64,000 bases of DNA, from assembly GCA_963782045.1 (NCBI GenBank), contig CAWAIR010000013.1, positions 226,094-290,093 of the forward strand, read 5' to 3'. The position numbers and the translations under genes were made by a program. Below the pieces are notes generated by a model, which had not been told where the DNA came from, did no database searches, and was given only the letters and a program-made list of their open reading frames with translations. Source of the stretch: CAVSRC01 sp963782045. Lineage in GTDB: Bacteria; Pseudomonadota; Alphaproteobacteria; Rhizobiales; Kaistiaceae. Position 1 is the stretch's first letter. The number at the start of each line of letters is the position of its first letter. Positions 36,217 through 46,192 of the stretch are shown one piece after another.

Positions 36217-36543
36217 TGCTGGAGCAATCCGGCTATGGCAATAAACGGCCATCGAAATAAACCCTGCGGACCCGGGGGCAGTACCCGGCGCCTCCACCCC
36301 AGCCCGTTGGACCGCCTGCGTTTTGGCGGGTTGCGGCGGGGGCGAAATAGGATCGACGAGGGCGTAAAGGATGGGCTTTTGCCCGGCATGGTTCCGCCGT
36401 TATCGGGCCGAACTTATAGTTGCCAACGACAACTATGCTCCGGTTGCCCTCGCCGCGTAATGCGGTTCGGAAAACCGAAATCAAGCCCTGAGGGGTAGCA
36501 CTCTCAGGCGGGGTTCGGAGGCACCTGGCAACAGAAGCCTCCA
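36217..36543 (+). ncRNA. ssrA: Transfer-messenger RNA, circularly permuted alphaproteobacterial type
   Basis: The two halves of a tmRNA are present in permuted order. The 3' acceptor half comes first, ending in ACCCGGGGGCAGTACCCGG and CGCCTCC near 36300. A processed gap follows, then the 5' half with GGGGGCGAAATAGGATCGAC near 36340. GGGGGCG pairs with CGCCTCC (one G-U) to rebuild the acceptor stem. The tag frame at 36422-36460 encodes ANDNYAPVALAA and a TAA. The 3' end carries GGAGGC and GCCTCC arms, followed by ACTTTCCCTT. This two-piece form is known from Alphaproteobacteria. tmRNA rescues stalled ribosomes. Boundaries are approximate. The encoded acceptor end reads ACCCC, so CCA may be added after cutting. 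Confidence 0.92.
36422..36460 (+). other. tmRNA proteolysis tag reading frame
   Basis: GCC at 36422 is the resume codon. The tag is ANDNYAPVALAA, ending at TAA 36458-36460. The final LAA is the ClpX recognition end, and the AND/N part is recognised by SspB. The product of sspB, 159 bases further on, should bind this tag. Confidence 0.88.
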
Positions 36544-36618
36544 CTTTCCCTTCACGAGAGCGCCCGAATCTGCTGCAAGATGGGGCGGTCTCGACAGAGC
36601 ACCGATCCGGCGCAGCTC

Positions 36619-37155
36619 ATGGCAGAAGACCTCATCCGATACGACATCCTCGCCCAGGACGCGCTGCGCGGGGTCATTCGCAAGGTGCTCTCCGAAATTG
36701 CGCGCACCGGGCTCCCCGGCGAGCATCACTTTTTCATCACCCTTGCCACCCAGGCGCCGGGCGTGCGCATCTCCAGCCGCCTGCTCGCCCAGTACCCGGA
36801 GGACATCACCATCGTCCTCCAGCACCAGTACTGGGACCTGACGGTGAACGAACAGGCCTTCGAGGTCGGCCTCTCCTTCAGCGGCGTCCCCGAGCGGCTG
36901 CTGGTGCCCTTCTCCGCCATCAAGGACTTCATCGACCCGTCCGTGCCCTTCAAGCTGCATTTCGAGGTGGCGGCACGGCCGCCGACGATCGCCGACGTCG
37001 ACCTGCCGGAGCCCTCCGAGGCTCCGCCGCCAGCAGGCCTGGAGGCGCCGACAGAAGAGAAGAAGCCGGACGAAGCCGCCGGCGAAGGCGAAGGCGAACA
37101 GGAAGGCGCGCCGATGGCCCAGGTCGTCAGCCTCGACGCCTTCCGCAAGAAATAA
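36619..37155 (+). CDS. sspB: SspB, ClpXP adaptor for tmRNA-tagged proteins
   Basis: The 178-residue protein matches the alphaproteobacterial SspB family: DLIRYDILAQDALRGVIRKVL at the N-terminus, GEHHFFITLATQAPGV as part of the peptide-binding groove (about residues 35-50), and the C-terminal acidic, Pro-rich linker followed by a short AQVVSLDAFRKK tail that docks on ClpX. It delivers ssrA-tagged proteins to ClpXP. It lies 75 bases after the tmRNA gene on the same strand. I start it at ATG 36619; the frame to 36580 has no conservation. Confidence 0.92.
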   Translation: MAEDLIRYDILAQDALRGVIRKVLSEIARTGLPGEHHFFITLATQAPGVRISSRLLAQYPEDITIVLQHQYWDLTVNEQAFEVGLSFSGVPERLLVPFSAIKDFIDPSVPFKLHFEVAARPPTIADVDLPEPSEAPPPAGLEAPTEEKKPDEAAGEGEGEQEGAPMAQVVSLDAFRKK

Positions 37156-37327
37156 GGCCCTCCTCCCCCTTCCCTCCCGATGGTGCCGCATGCGCGGCGT
37201 AGATGACAGTGCGCCGCACAACACTGTCAGCGCATTGTCAGGCCGCGCTCTCTAGCGTGCGCGCCACAAACGCCGGGCATCACGCCTCACGCGTTTGCAT
37301 TTGTCCCATCTGTGGAGATTCACATTT

Positions 37328-37606
37328 ATGAAACGCGCCTTCCTCCTCACCGCCGTCGCCTTTGTCGTTGCCAGCCCGGCCTTCGCCGCCGGCAGTGCGT
37401 GCAGCACCGCGCCCAAGTCCGCCTGGCAGCCGCAGTCCAAGCTCGAGAGCATGCTCAAGTCCGACGGCCTGACCGTGAAGCAGATCAAGGTCGAGAACGG
37501 CTGCTATGAAGTCTACGCCATGGACAAGGCGGGCAAGCGCATGAACGTCGCCTACAACGCCGAGACCCTGAAGAAGCTCGCCAACGCCGAAGCCGGCGAA
37601 AACTGA
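37328..37606 (+). CDS. PepSY-domain exported protein
   Basis: The 92-residue product has a signal peptide (residues 1-20, ending AFAA) and a PepSY core: KLESMLKSDGLTVKQIKVENGCYEVYAMDKAGKRMNV (read in parts). PepSY domains bind peptides or cofactors at the outside of the inner membrane, often beside redox or cytochrome genes. Here a cytochrome b561 gene starts nine bases downstream. The start at 37328 has GGAG upstream. Confidence 0.87.
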   Translation: MKRAFLLTAVAFVVASPAFAAGSACSTAPKSAWQPQSKLESMLKSDGLTVKQIKVENGCYEVYAMDKAGKRMNVAYNAETLKKLANAEAGEN

Positions 37607-37615
37607 TCCTCCCGC

Positions 37616-38179
37616 ATGCCTGACGTAACAAGCGTCCGCAAGGACAGGTGGGTCCGCGTCTGGGATCCCATCGTGCGCTTGTTCCACTGGTCGTTGGTGC
37701 TGAGCTTCGCGATTGCGTGGCTCAGTGCCCACGCCTGGGACGACCTTCACATGGTCGCCGGCTACGCCGCCGGCGGCCTCATCCTGCTCCGCCTCGCCTG
37801 GGGCTTCATCGGCACGCCCTATGCGCGATTTCGCCATTTCGTGCGCTCGCCCGGCACCGTCATCGCCTATCTCAAGGCCGTGGCGACCGGCAGCGAGGCG
37901 CGCCACATCGGCCATAACCCGGCCGGCGGCGCCATGATCGTGGCGCTGATGCTGGGCATGGCCGGCACCGCCTTCACCGGCTACCTGCTCACCACCGACG
38001 CCTTCTGGGGCGACACCATGATGCAGCACCTGCACAACTGGTCGGCGCACGGGCTCCTGATTCTGGTCGGGGTGCATCTTGCCGGCGTGGCGCTGGCGAG
38101 CCTCCGCCACCGCGAGAACCTGGTTCACGCCATGATCGTCGGCCGCAAGCGCGCGGCGGAAGCCGAGGACGTCGCCTGA
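37616..38179 (+). CDS. Cytochrome b561-family membrane protein
   Basis: The 187-residue protein has four transmembrane helices with His pairs for two b hemes: LFHWSL (helix 1), DLHMVAGY (helix 2), HLHNWSAHG and VGVHLAGV (helices 3 and 4). It resembles the diheme b561 (Ni,Fe-hydrogenase b subunit-like) family. It would pass electrons across the inner membrane. The PepSY gene just upstream suggests a two-gene redox unit. Confidence 0.9.
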   Translation: MPDVTSVRKDRWVRVWDPIVRLFHWSLVLSFAIAWLSAHAWDDLHMVAGYAAGGLILLRLAWGFIGTPYARFRHFVRSPGTVIAYLKAVATGSEARHIGHNPAGGAMIVALMLGMAGTAFTGYLLTTDAFWGDTMMQHLHNWSAHGLLILVGVHLAGVALASLRHRENLVHAMIVGRKRAAEAEDVA

Positions 38180-38252
38180 CGCGGGGGCGGCTTGCGCTCG
38201 GCCCGAGGCAATGGGAAAACCCGCGGCGCCACCCGCCAACGGAAGCCGTCCC

Positions 38253-39656
<1,404 letters not shown>

Positions 39657-39717
39657 CTTGTAATTTGGCTGCACCGCGCCAAACTATGCGCATACATCAT
39701 GCGCATGGGAGCAGCAC

Positions 39718-39960
39718 ATGCCGAGCCGCCCGTCCCGTCCGCGCAAGCGGGCGATGAATGTGTCCATCCCGCTGGAGCTGGCCGAGGAGGCCAAGGCCTA
39801 CGGCACAAATGTGTCGGCGGTTCTCGAACGCGCGCTTCAGGCGGAGCATCGCGAGCGCCGGCGCGAGGAATGGCGCAAGGCGAACCGGGCGCCGATGTCG
39901 GCGTGGAACGACTGGGTCGAAGAGAACGGAATCCCGCTTGAAGACCTGAGGCCGTGGTAA
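39718..39960 (+). CDS. ccdA: CcdA-family antitoxin
   Basis: The 80-residue protein matches CcdA: an N-terminal ribbon-helix-helix (RAMNVSIPLELAEEAKAYGTNVS) binds operator DNA, and the C-terminal EENGIPLEDLRPW clasps the toxin. Stop and toxin start overlap (GTGGTAA at 39954-39960), so the pair is coupled. It is the antidote for a DNA gyrase inhibitor. A 61-base gap separates it from fumC. Confidence 0.9.
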   Translation: MPSRPSRPRKRAMNVSIPLELAEEAKAYGTNVSAVLERALQAEHRERRREEWRKANRAPMSAWNDWVEENGIPLEDLRPW

Positions 39961-40274
39961 CCGCTCGGCAATTCGAGGTTTACGGCGTCACGGGGCTCCG
40001 TGCCGAAAGCCCGGTGGATCTCGTCGTGGTTCTCCAGAATGATGCCCTGAATCATCTGACGACGAGGATCGTGGCGCCGCTTGTGCCGCTCGACGAGACT
40101 TACGAGGTCGACCGCGTCGTCCCAGCCGTTGAAGTCGAAGGTGTCCGATACGTGGTCGCGACCCACCTTGTGGCGGCAATTCCGGTACGCAATCTGGGCA
40201 GGATGGTCGGTACGCTTGACGCGCACGAAAGTGCGCTGAAGAACGCGCTCGACATGGTCTTCTTCGGAGTCTGA
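39954..40274 (+). CDS. ccdB: CcdB-family gyrase-poison toxin
   Basis: The 106-residue protein fits CcdB: FEVYGVTGLRAESPVDLVVVLQND at the start (read in parts) and a C-terminal GTLDAHESALKNALDMVFFG, with the end helix that contacts GyrA. It starts at GTG 39954, overlapping ccdA by seven bases. CcdB stabilises gyrase-DNA breaks unless bound by CcdA. The last three residues (FGV) replace the usual W-G-I end, so its activity is not certain. Confidence 0.85.
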   Translation: MVTARQFEVYGVTGLRAESPVDLVVVLQNDALNHLTTRIVAPLVPLDETYEVDRVVPAVEVEGVRYVVATHLVAAIPVRNLGRMVGTLDAHESALKNALDMVFFGV

Positions 40275-40275
40275 C

Positions 40276-40461
40276 ATGGCCGAGATCGTCAATCTCCGCC
40301 GCTTCCGCAAACACAAGGTGCGCGCCGAACGCCAAGAGGCGGCCGATGCCAACCGCCGCAAGCATGGGCAGACCGCCGCAGAGAAGAAGCACAAGGCGGC
40401 CGAGCGCGACCTCGCCGAGCGCCGGCTCGCCAGTCATCGTATCGAGCGCGACGAGGATTGA
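40276..40461 (+). CDS. DUF4169 family small basic protein
   Basis: The 61-residue protein is rich in Lys, Arg and Glu (NLRRFRKHKVRAERQEAA, then AERDLAERRLASH). It matches DUF4169, a small alphaproteobacterial family of unknown function that usually precedes a ribbon-helix-helix gene, as here. It starts one base after ccdB stops, so all four small genes may share one transcript. Confidence 0.75.
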   Translation: MAEIVNLRRFRKHKVRAERQEAADANRRKHGQTAAEKKHKAAERDLAERRLASHRIERDED

Positions 40462-40472
40462 CCGCCAAGCCC

Positions 40473-40691
40473 GTGAACAAGCGCTCGGTCACCATCTCCG
40501 GCCATCGTACTTCGATCTCCCTCGAGGCGCCCTTCTGGGAAGCGCTTGCCGAAATCGCCGCCGGCCGGAACATGAGCGTGGCGGCGCTCATCACCGAGAT
40601 CGACCGCGGCCGAGGCAGCGACAGCAACCTTTCGGCGGCCCTCAGGATCTTCGCGCTCGACTGGTATCGGCGGCCCGCCGACCGGAACTGA
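40473..40691 (+). CDS. Ribbon-helix-helix domain protein
   Basis: MNKRSVTISGHRTSISLEAPFWEALAEIA (read in parts) is the core of the RHH_4 family, a small DNA-binding fold. The protein is 72 residues. The start is the GTG at 40473; a TTG at 40458 that overlaps the DUF4169 stop is an alternative. Its target is unknown. It is convergent with the giant AsmA-like gene. Confidence 0.8.
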   Translation: MNKRSVTISGHRTSISLEAPFWEALAEIAAGRNMSVAALITEIDRGRGSDSNLSAALRIFALDWYRRPADRN

Positions 40692-40698
40692 CGGTGCC

Positions 40699-43600
40699 TC
40701 AGTATTTCGGCGGCGTGATCACCAGCGGCCGGTCGGTCGGGATGAGGCTGGGCAGCACCGGCAGCGGCGGCTGCGCCTTCGGCCGCGGCACCGGGACCGG
40801 CTTGACCGCGACCGGCTCGCTGGCAACGGCCGCCTCGCCGGGCGCCACCGCAGCGTCCGCCCGGGATTGGGCGGGGAGCGGAACGTCGATTGGACCGCTG
40901 CTGGTCGCCGCCTGCGCCGCCTGATCGGCCGTCTGCTGCGCCGCCGCGGCCTGGGCCGCGGCGGCGGTCGCCCTGGTCTGAGCGGCGCTGGCCGCCGCCA
41001 CCGCCGCCTGCGCCTCTGTTTCGGCCTGTTGGGCGGCAGCTTCGGCCGCCTGACGGTCGTTGGCGGCAGACTTGGCATCAGCCAGCGCGGCGTCATGCGC
41101 CGCTGTCTCGGCCGTGAGCGTCTGGTTCGCCTGGGCTGACGCGTCCGCTGCCGCCGCGGCCTTGGCAGACGCCGCCTTGGCATCGGCGGCAGCCGCCATG
41201 CGCTTGTCCGTCGCCACCTGCGCCGCCCGCGCGGCGTTGCCGGCGGCATCGGCACGCCTGGCGAGAGCATCACCGGCGGCCGCCTTCTCGGCGAGCGCGG
41301 TCTTGAGGTCCGCCTGGGCACGGTCGGCGGCGCTGGCAGCGTCATCGGCTACCCTGGCGGCTGCCGCGGCCGCCGAGGCGGTCTTCTCCGTCGCCGCCTG
41401 CTTCTCGGCCAGCCCCGCCTTCGCCACATCGCGCGCCTTGATCGCCTTTGCCAGATCGGCCCGCGTCGCATCCTCATCCGATACGGCCCGGTTCGCATTC
41501 GCCGCAGCGGTCTTGACCGCCGCATCGGCACGGGCGGCGGCGGCGGCGGCATCCTGCGACTGCTTCTCTGCATCGGCGAGCGCGCCGGCCGCCTGATCGA
41601 AAGCGGTCTGGGCGTCGGCCATGACGTTGGCGGCGGCGTCCGCCGCGGCCTTCTTGGCGGCGGCCTGCTGGGCGGCGCTCTCCGCCGACTTCTGCAGATT
41701 GTCGGCATTGGCGATCGCATCGGCGTCGGCGCCGTCGCCGGCGAGGCTCTTGGCAAGCGCGGCCGCCGTCTTCGTCATCTTCTCCATGCTCGCCGCGTTA
41801 TCGGCGGCCCGCTGCTTCGAGGCCGCATCGCTCCTGGCCGCCACCAGCTTGGCCGCGGCCGCGTCACGCGCATCAGTCGCCGCGGCGAGCGCACCGGCGG
41901 CAGCCTTGACCTCCGCATCGGCCTTCGATTTGGCGGTTTCCGCCGCGCTCTCCCCGCCGCCGAGCGCGGTTGCCTGCGAGACTGCGGCGTCGGCGGCCGC
42001 CTGCGCCTTCTTCACCGCGTCCTCGGCAGCGGCGAGATTGGCCCGCGCGGCATCGCCATCGTCAGCCGCAGCGGCAGCGGCCTTGTCAGCCGCCTCCTTC
42101 TCGGCAGCGGTGGAGACGGCAAGCGCCTTCGCCTTGTTCGCCGCGCTTTCGGCTGCAACGGCCCGCGCCGTCGCGGCGGCCAGCGCCTTCCCGGCATCGG
42201 CCTTCGCCTGTGCCGCCGTGTCGGCGGCGGCCTTGGCGCCGGTTTCCGCCGCCATAGCGTCTTCGAGCGCCTGCTTCGCCCGGTCGTCGGCGGCGGCGGT
42301 TTGCGAGGCACCCTGGGCGGCCTTATCCGCCTCCGCCTTCGCCGAGGCGAGATCCGCGGCAGCGGCGTCCGCCTTGGCAGCGGCATCGGCATCCGCCTGC
42401 CGCGCGTCGGCCAGCCTCTGGGCCGCGGCATCGGTTTTCGCCCGCGCCGCCCCGGCGGCCGCCGCCGCATCGGACGCAGCGGCCGCGGCCTGCTTCTGCG
42501 CGGCCGCCAGGCGCGCGGCAAAGCCCGCGAGCGCCGCGACATGGCGCTGCTCGACGAGAATCTCGCGGTTGACGTGGAACGCCTCGAGGACCGCGGCGCT
42601 CGCCTGCGCCGCCGCATGCCGCCTGGCCTCGCGCTCGGCCGCGATGCGTGCATCCTCGACGCGCTGCGCGTCGTCCTGTTTGAGCTTATCGGCCAGCCGG
42701 CTCAGCCGTTCCTTCTCGGCGCGCGTCGCCGCATCGAGCGCGATGATCTCGGTCATCCGTGCCGCCTCGCGCTCGTTCAGATAGGCGGCGAACTGCAGCA
42801 CGTCGATCGAGCGGCTGGGGTCGGCGATCGGCCCGTGGAAGACGATGCCGGCCTCCGGATCGGCGCCCTGCACCTTGTTGTCGACCGGATCGAAGGCCAG
42901 GTTCCAATCGCTGTCGAGGGTCATGGTGTTGAAATCGACGACGGCGTTGCCCTTGGCCGAAAGCCCCGCTGTGTTGACGATCAGGTTCTTGAGGCGCACC
43001 GCCCCGGCGACGATGGCGAAGGCACCGCTCGCCTCCTTGAAGGCGAGGTTGTCGGCGTCGATGCGCTCGCTGAAGGCCGCCTTGAGCGCATCCTCGCTGA
43101 ACTGCTGGCCGAGATCGGAGGAGCGCACGATCTGGCGCGCGGTGCCCGGATTGACGTAGCGGGCGAGCCCGTCATGCACGGCGATCACGCCGCCGCCGGT
43201 CATGGTCGAGACCAGCCCCGCCGGCGAGTGGCCGGTCGATTCGAAATTGGCCGACAGGTCGACCGTGCCGGTTGCCACCGACCGCCCCGCGCGCCGCCAG
43301 ACGAAGGATTCCAGCGCCGCGCCCTTGAGGTCGAAGCGGCCGGAGAAATTGGCGTTGCCGCCGACATTGTGGACCGACATGCCGCCGGTCACGCTACCGC
43401 CGGCAAGCTGCCCGGCGGTGAGGTCGACGTCGATCCGCTGCGGCTGCAAGGCGAGCGTGAATGTGGTGCCGGTAACGGCGAGATCGCCGACGTCGAGCTT
43501 ATCGGCGCTCACCACCAGCTTGCCGCTTACCGTGCCATAGGCCGGCGACGCGAACGGCTCGTGCGACCACGGTTCCGCCGGATCGCCGGTCGGCAGCGGG

Positions 43601-46125
43601 GCGAAGCCGAGGCCGAGCGAGGCGATCCAGCCGAGGTCGACTTCGTCGGCGTTGAGGTTGCCGCCGATCTTCCAGCCGCCGGCGCCGTCGGGAGCCAACG
43701 TCACCTCGCCACCGGCGATGGCCGGCCCGATCTTGCCGTTCTTCCATTGCAGGCCGACGCCCCCGCCGGAAACCGACAGCGACGCCTTGTCGAGCCACAG
43801 CGGCGTCGCACCCGCGTTGGCGATGTCGAGCCCGGCCATAGCGACGATCGGATCGAGATCGTCGGCGTCGGCATCCAGCGTGCCCTTGAAGGAGGGAGCC
43901 AGGTCGTCGGCAATCGTCAGGCTGCCGCGGGCCGTGGCGTTGAGCCCGGCGAGGTTCACCATCACCACCGTGTCGAGCCCGGTGGCCGGGACGCCCTTGG
44001 CATTCATGTCGAGGCTGGCGCTGCCGTCCTTGGCGAGCGTCACGGCGGCCATGCCGAACTGGCGGGCAAGCTCGGCGCTATCCGGCGAATAGAGCTTGAC
44101 CGCGATGTCCGCCGGCTTGGCGCGCCAATGGGCGAAGCCGCCGGTGAACGCCGCCGACAGCTTCTCGATCGTCGTCGAGGCCGCCGTACCGTTGTCGACG
44201 GTGAGCGCGAAGCCGCTGCCGCCGTCGGGCAGCGGCGCCGTGATCCGGGCCGTCATCACCGCCTCGCCCAGCGAGGGAGCGGCCGCGTCGAGCCAGCGGG
44301 TGAAGCCGCTCGCCGGCAGGAAGCGGTCCGCCAGCCGCGCCAGCCCGGTCAGGGTGGGCGCATCGAGCGTCGCGTCGAGATGGCCGCGCGGGTCGGCCGA
44401 CAGGTGGTCGATCTTGCCGCTGGTCTCCTCGATACGGGCGCCGCCGATGTCGGCGATCTTCAATGCGGTGACGGTGAGCGCATCCTCGCGGTATTTGGCG
44501 TTGACCTCGACGCCCTTGACGGCGAGGTCCTGGAAGACGAACGCATCCGCCTTGACGTGCAGGCTGTAGCCGTCGGCGAGCGACGCGGCATTGGTCAGGT
44601 TGCGCCCGACCAGCAGTTCGCCGAGCGCCTTGAGTTGGACGAAATCGATGCGCGTGGCGTCGAGATCGGCATAGAGATCGCGGTGATGGTCCTTGGGCTG
44701 CTCGGACCAGCCGAAGTTGCCGGTGATGGTGGCATCGGCGATCCGAGCGGTGACGTTGTCGAGCTCGATGCGTCCGGGCTCAATATCGGCGCGGCCGGAG
44801 AGGTCGAACGGCGCCAGCAGGCGGCCGGCGCCCTCCTGGCTGTCGCCGCGCCACCAGGTGGCGAAGGTCGCCGGCTGGGCGACGGCGAGATGCGCATCGC
44901 CGACGAAGCCGAACTTCTGCCGGGTGGTCATCAGGCCGCTCGCCTCGAGCGTCGCCTGCCCCGGCAGCTTGGCCTCGAGCGTGCCGATCTGCCAGCCGCC
45001 CTTGGCCGGCGCCGCGGTGAACGACAGGTCCTCGATGATGCGGCCGCCGACCACGATCGTCGGCACCTTGAGGCGAATGCTGCCCGGCACCGTCGGCACC
45101 GGCAGACGGCTGAGCCAGGCGACGAGGCTGTCGGTCGCCGCCGAAACGTCGACCGGCTGGCTGGGGCCACTGCCGAGCGTGCGGTCGAGGTCGATCTGGT
45201 GCGCCTCCGCCGTCGCCGCGAAGGACGGGTTGTTGCCGAAGTTCAGCGTCAGCGAGCCGGCGAGGCTGAACGGCCGGTCGACCGGACCGTTGGACAGCAC
45301 CGCCTTGGAGACGTCGAGCCGGTCGCCGGTGAGCGTGAAGGCGCCCTCGCTGCGCCACCCGGTCGGGCCATTGGCGGCGTCGCCGTTGTCGCCGGCGCTG
45401 GCATCGCCGCCGTCGGTCGCCACCTGGGCCAGCGAATAGGTGCCGCGCCACGTCAGCCCCCCGCCCGGGTCGATGCCGACCGGTCCATCGACGCCCACCG
45501 TGACCGGCCAGCGCGCCGGATTGACGTCGGCCTTGACGCGGATCGTGCCGTCGTCGAGCACGCGGCCGGTGGAGATGCGGAAGCCGACCTGGTTGCCGTT
45601 GTCGAGGTAGAAGCCGTCGACGTGCCACGGGCCGAGCAGCGCCCGCGCGGTGACCTGGGCGGAGATGCCGCCGAAGGCCAGCGACACGCCGGTCTGCGCG
45701 TCCGAATAGTTGAGCGTGCCGTCCTTGACCGTGATGTTGTCGAGGACGACCTTGTCCGGGTCGAACGGCTCGCGCAGCTTGACGCGGCTGAGCCAGGCGA
45801 CCTTGCCGGCGGCATCGACGGCGACGTTGACCACCGGCTTCTCCAGCGTCATCGACACGACGCGGATTTCGCCCTGGAGCAGCGGCATCAGCTCGATGAC
45901 GACGTCGAAGCGGCCGACATCCATGATGCGGTTGCCGTCCTGGTCGTCGACCTCGACCTTGGTGAAGGTCAGCGACGGCGACGGCAGGATGGTGGCGTGG
46001 GCGTTGCCTTCGACGTGGACGCGGTGGCCGAGGATGCGCGACGCCTCGGCCTCGAAGCTGGCGCGGTAGTCGTTCCAGTTGACGAACCACGGGACGATCA
46101 GCGCCGCGAACAACGCGACGACCAC
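40699..46125 (-). CDS. AsmA-family envelope protein with giant Ala-rich coiled coil
   Basis: The 1808-residue product starts with a transmembrane helix (VVALFAALIVPWFV) and an AsmA-type domain (NWNDYRASFEAEASRILGHRVHVEG, read in parts). Its middle has long repeats of beta-strand sequence and ends at about residue 1100 with the AsmA-like conserved GGGVIAVHDGLARYVNPGT and AGIVFHGPIADPSRSIDVLQ. AsmA proteins move phospholipid between membranes. Residues 1130-1745 are almost pure Ala/Lys/Asp/Glu/Gln helix, a predicted very long coiled coil, then a Pro-rich tail. The frame extends upstream to a CTG at 46158 placed five bases after GGAGG, which would add LSRLYLIVGSA, so the annotated GTG may not be the true start. 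Confidence 0.82.
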   Translation of the reverse strand: MVVALFAALIVPWFVNWNDYRASFEAEASRILGHRVHVEGNAHATILPSPSLTFTKVEVDDQDGNRIMDVGRFDVVIELMPLLQGEIRVVSMTLEKPVVNVAVDAAGKVAWLSRVKLREPFDPDKVVLDNITVKDGTLNYSDAQTGVSLAFGGISAQVTARALLGPWHVDGFYLDNGNQVGFRISTGRVLDDGTIRVKADVNPARWPVTVGVDGPVGIDPGGGLTWRGTYSLAQVATDGGDASAGDNGDAANGPTGWRSEGAFTLTGDRLDVSKAVLSNGPVDRPFSLAGSLTLNFGNNPSFAATAEAHQIDLDRTLGSGPSQPVDVSAATDSLVAWLSRLPVPTVPGSIRLKVPTIVVGGRIIEDLSFTAAPAKGGWQIGTLEAKLPGQATLEASGLMTTRQKFGFVGDAHLAVAQPATFATWWRGDSQEGAGRLLAPFDLSGRADIEPGRIELDNVTARIADATITGNFGWSEQPKDHHRDLYADLDATRIDFVQLKALGELLVGRNLTNAASLADGYSLHVKADAFVFQDLAVKGVEVNAKYREDALTVTALKIADIGGARIEETSGKIDHLSADPRGHLDATLDAPTLTGLARLADRFLPASGFTRWLDAAAPSLGEAVMTARITAPLPDGGSGFALTVDNGTAASTTIEKLSAAFTGGFAHWRAKPADIAVKLYSPDSAELARQFGMAAVTLAKDGSASLDMNAKGVPATGLDTVVMVNLAGLNATARGSLTIADDLAPSFKGTLDADADDLDPIVAMAGLDIANAGATPLWLDKASLSVSGGGVGLQWKNGKIGPAIAGGEVTLAPDGAGGWKIGGNLNADEVDLGWIASLGLGFAPLPTGDPAEPWSHEPFASPAYGTVSGKLVVSADKLDVGDLAVTGTTFTLALQPQRIDVDLTAGQLAGGSVTGGMSVHNVGGNANFSGRFDLKGAALESFVWRRAGRSVATGTVDLSANFESTGHSPAGLVSTMTGGGVIAVHDGLARYVNPGTARQIVRSSDLGQQFSEDALKAAFSERIDADNLAFKEASGAFAIVAGAVRLKNLIVNTAGLSAKGNAVVDFNTMTLDSDWNLAFDPVDNKVQGADPEAGIVFHGPIADPSRSIDVLQFAAYLNEREAARMTEIIALDAATRAEKERLSRLADKLKQDDAQRVEDARIAAEREARRHAAAQASAAVLEAFHVNREILVEQRHVAALAGFAARLAAAQKQAAAAASDAAAAAGAARAKTDAAAQRLADARQADADAAAKADAAAADLASAKAEADKAAQGASQTAAADDRAKQALEDAMAAETGAKAAADTAAQAKADAGKALAAATARAVAAESAANKAKALAVSTAAEKEAADKAAAAAADDGDAARANLAAAEDAVKKAQAAADAAVSQATALGGGESAAETAKSKADAEVKAAAGALAAATDARDAAAAKLVAARSDAASKQRAADNAASMEKMTKTAAALAKSLAGDGADADAIANADNLQKSAESAAQQAAAKKAAADAAANVMADAQTAFDQAAGALADAEKQSQDAAAAAARADAAVKTAAANANRAVSDEDATRADLAKAIKARDVAKAGLAEKQAATEKTASAAAAAARVADDAASAADRAQADLKTALAEKAAAGDALARRADAAGNAARAAQVATDKRMAAAADAKAASAKAAAAADASAQANQTLTAETAAHDAALADAKSAANDRQAAEAAAQQAETEAQAAVAAASAAQTRATAAAAQAAAAQQTADQAAQAATSSGPIDVPLPAQSRADAAVAPGEAAVASEPVAVKPVPVPRPKAQPPLPVLPSLIPTDRPLVITPPKY

Positions 46126-46192
46126 GGCACTCCCGACGATCAGGTAGAGCCTGCTCAGTATTGCCTCCGCTGGAGCACGGTCGACTGGCCGG

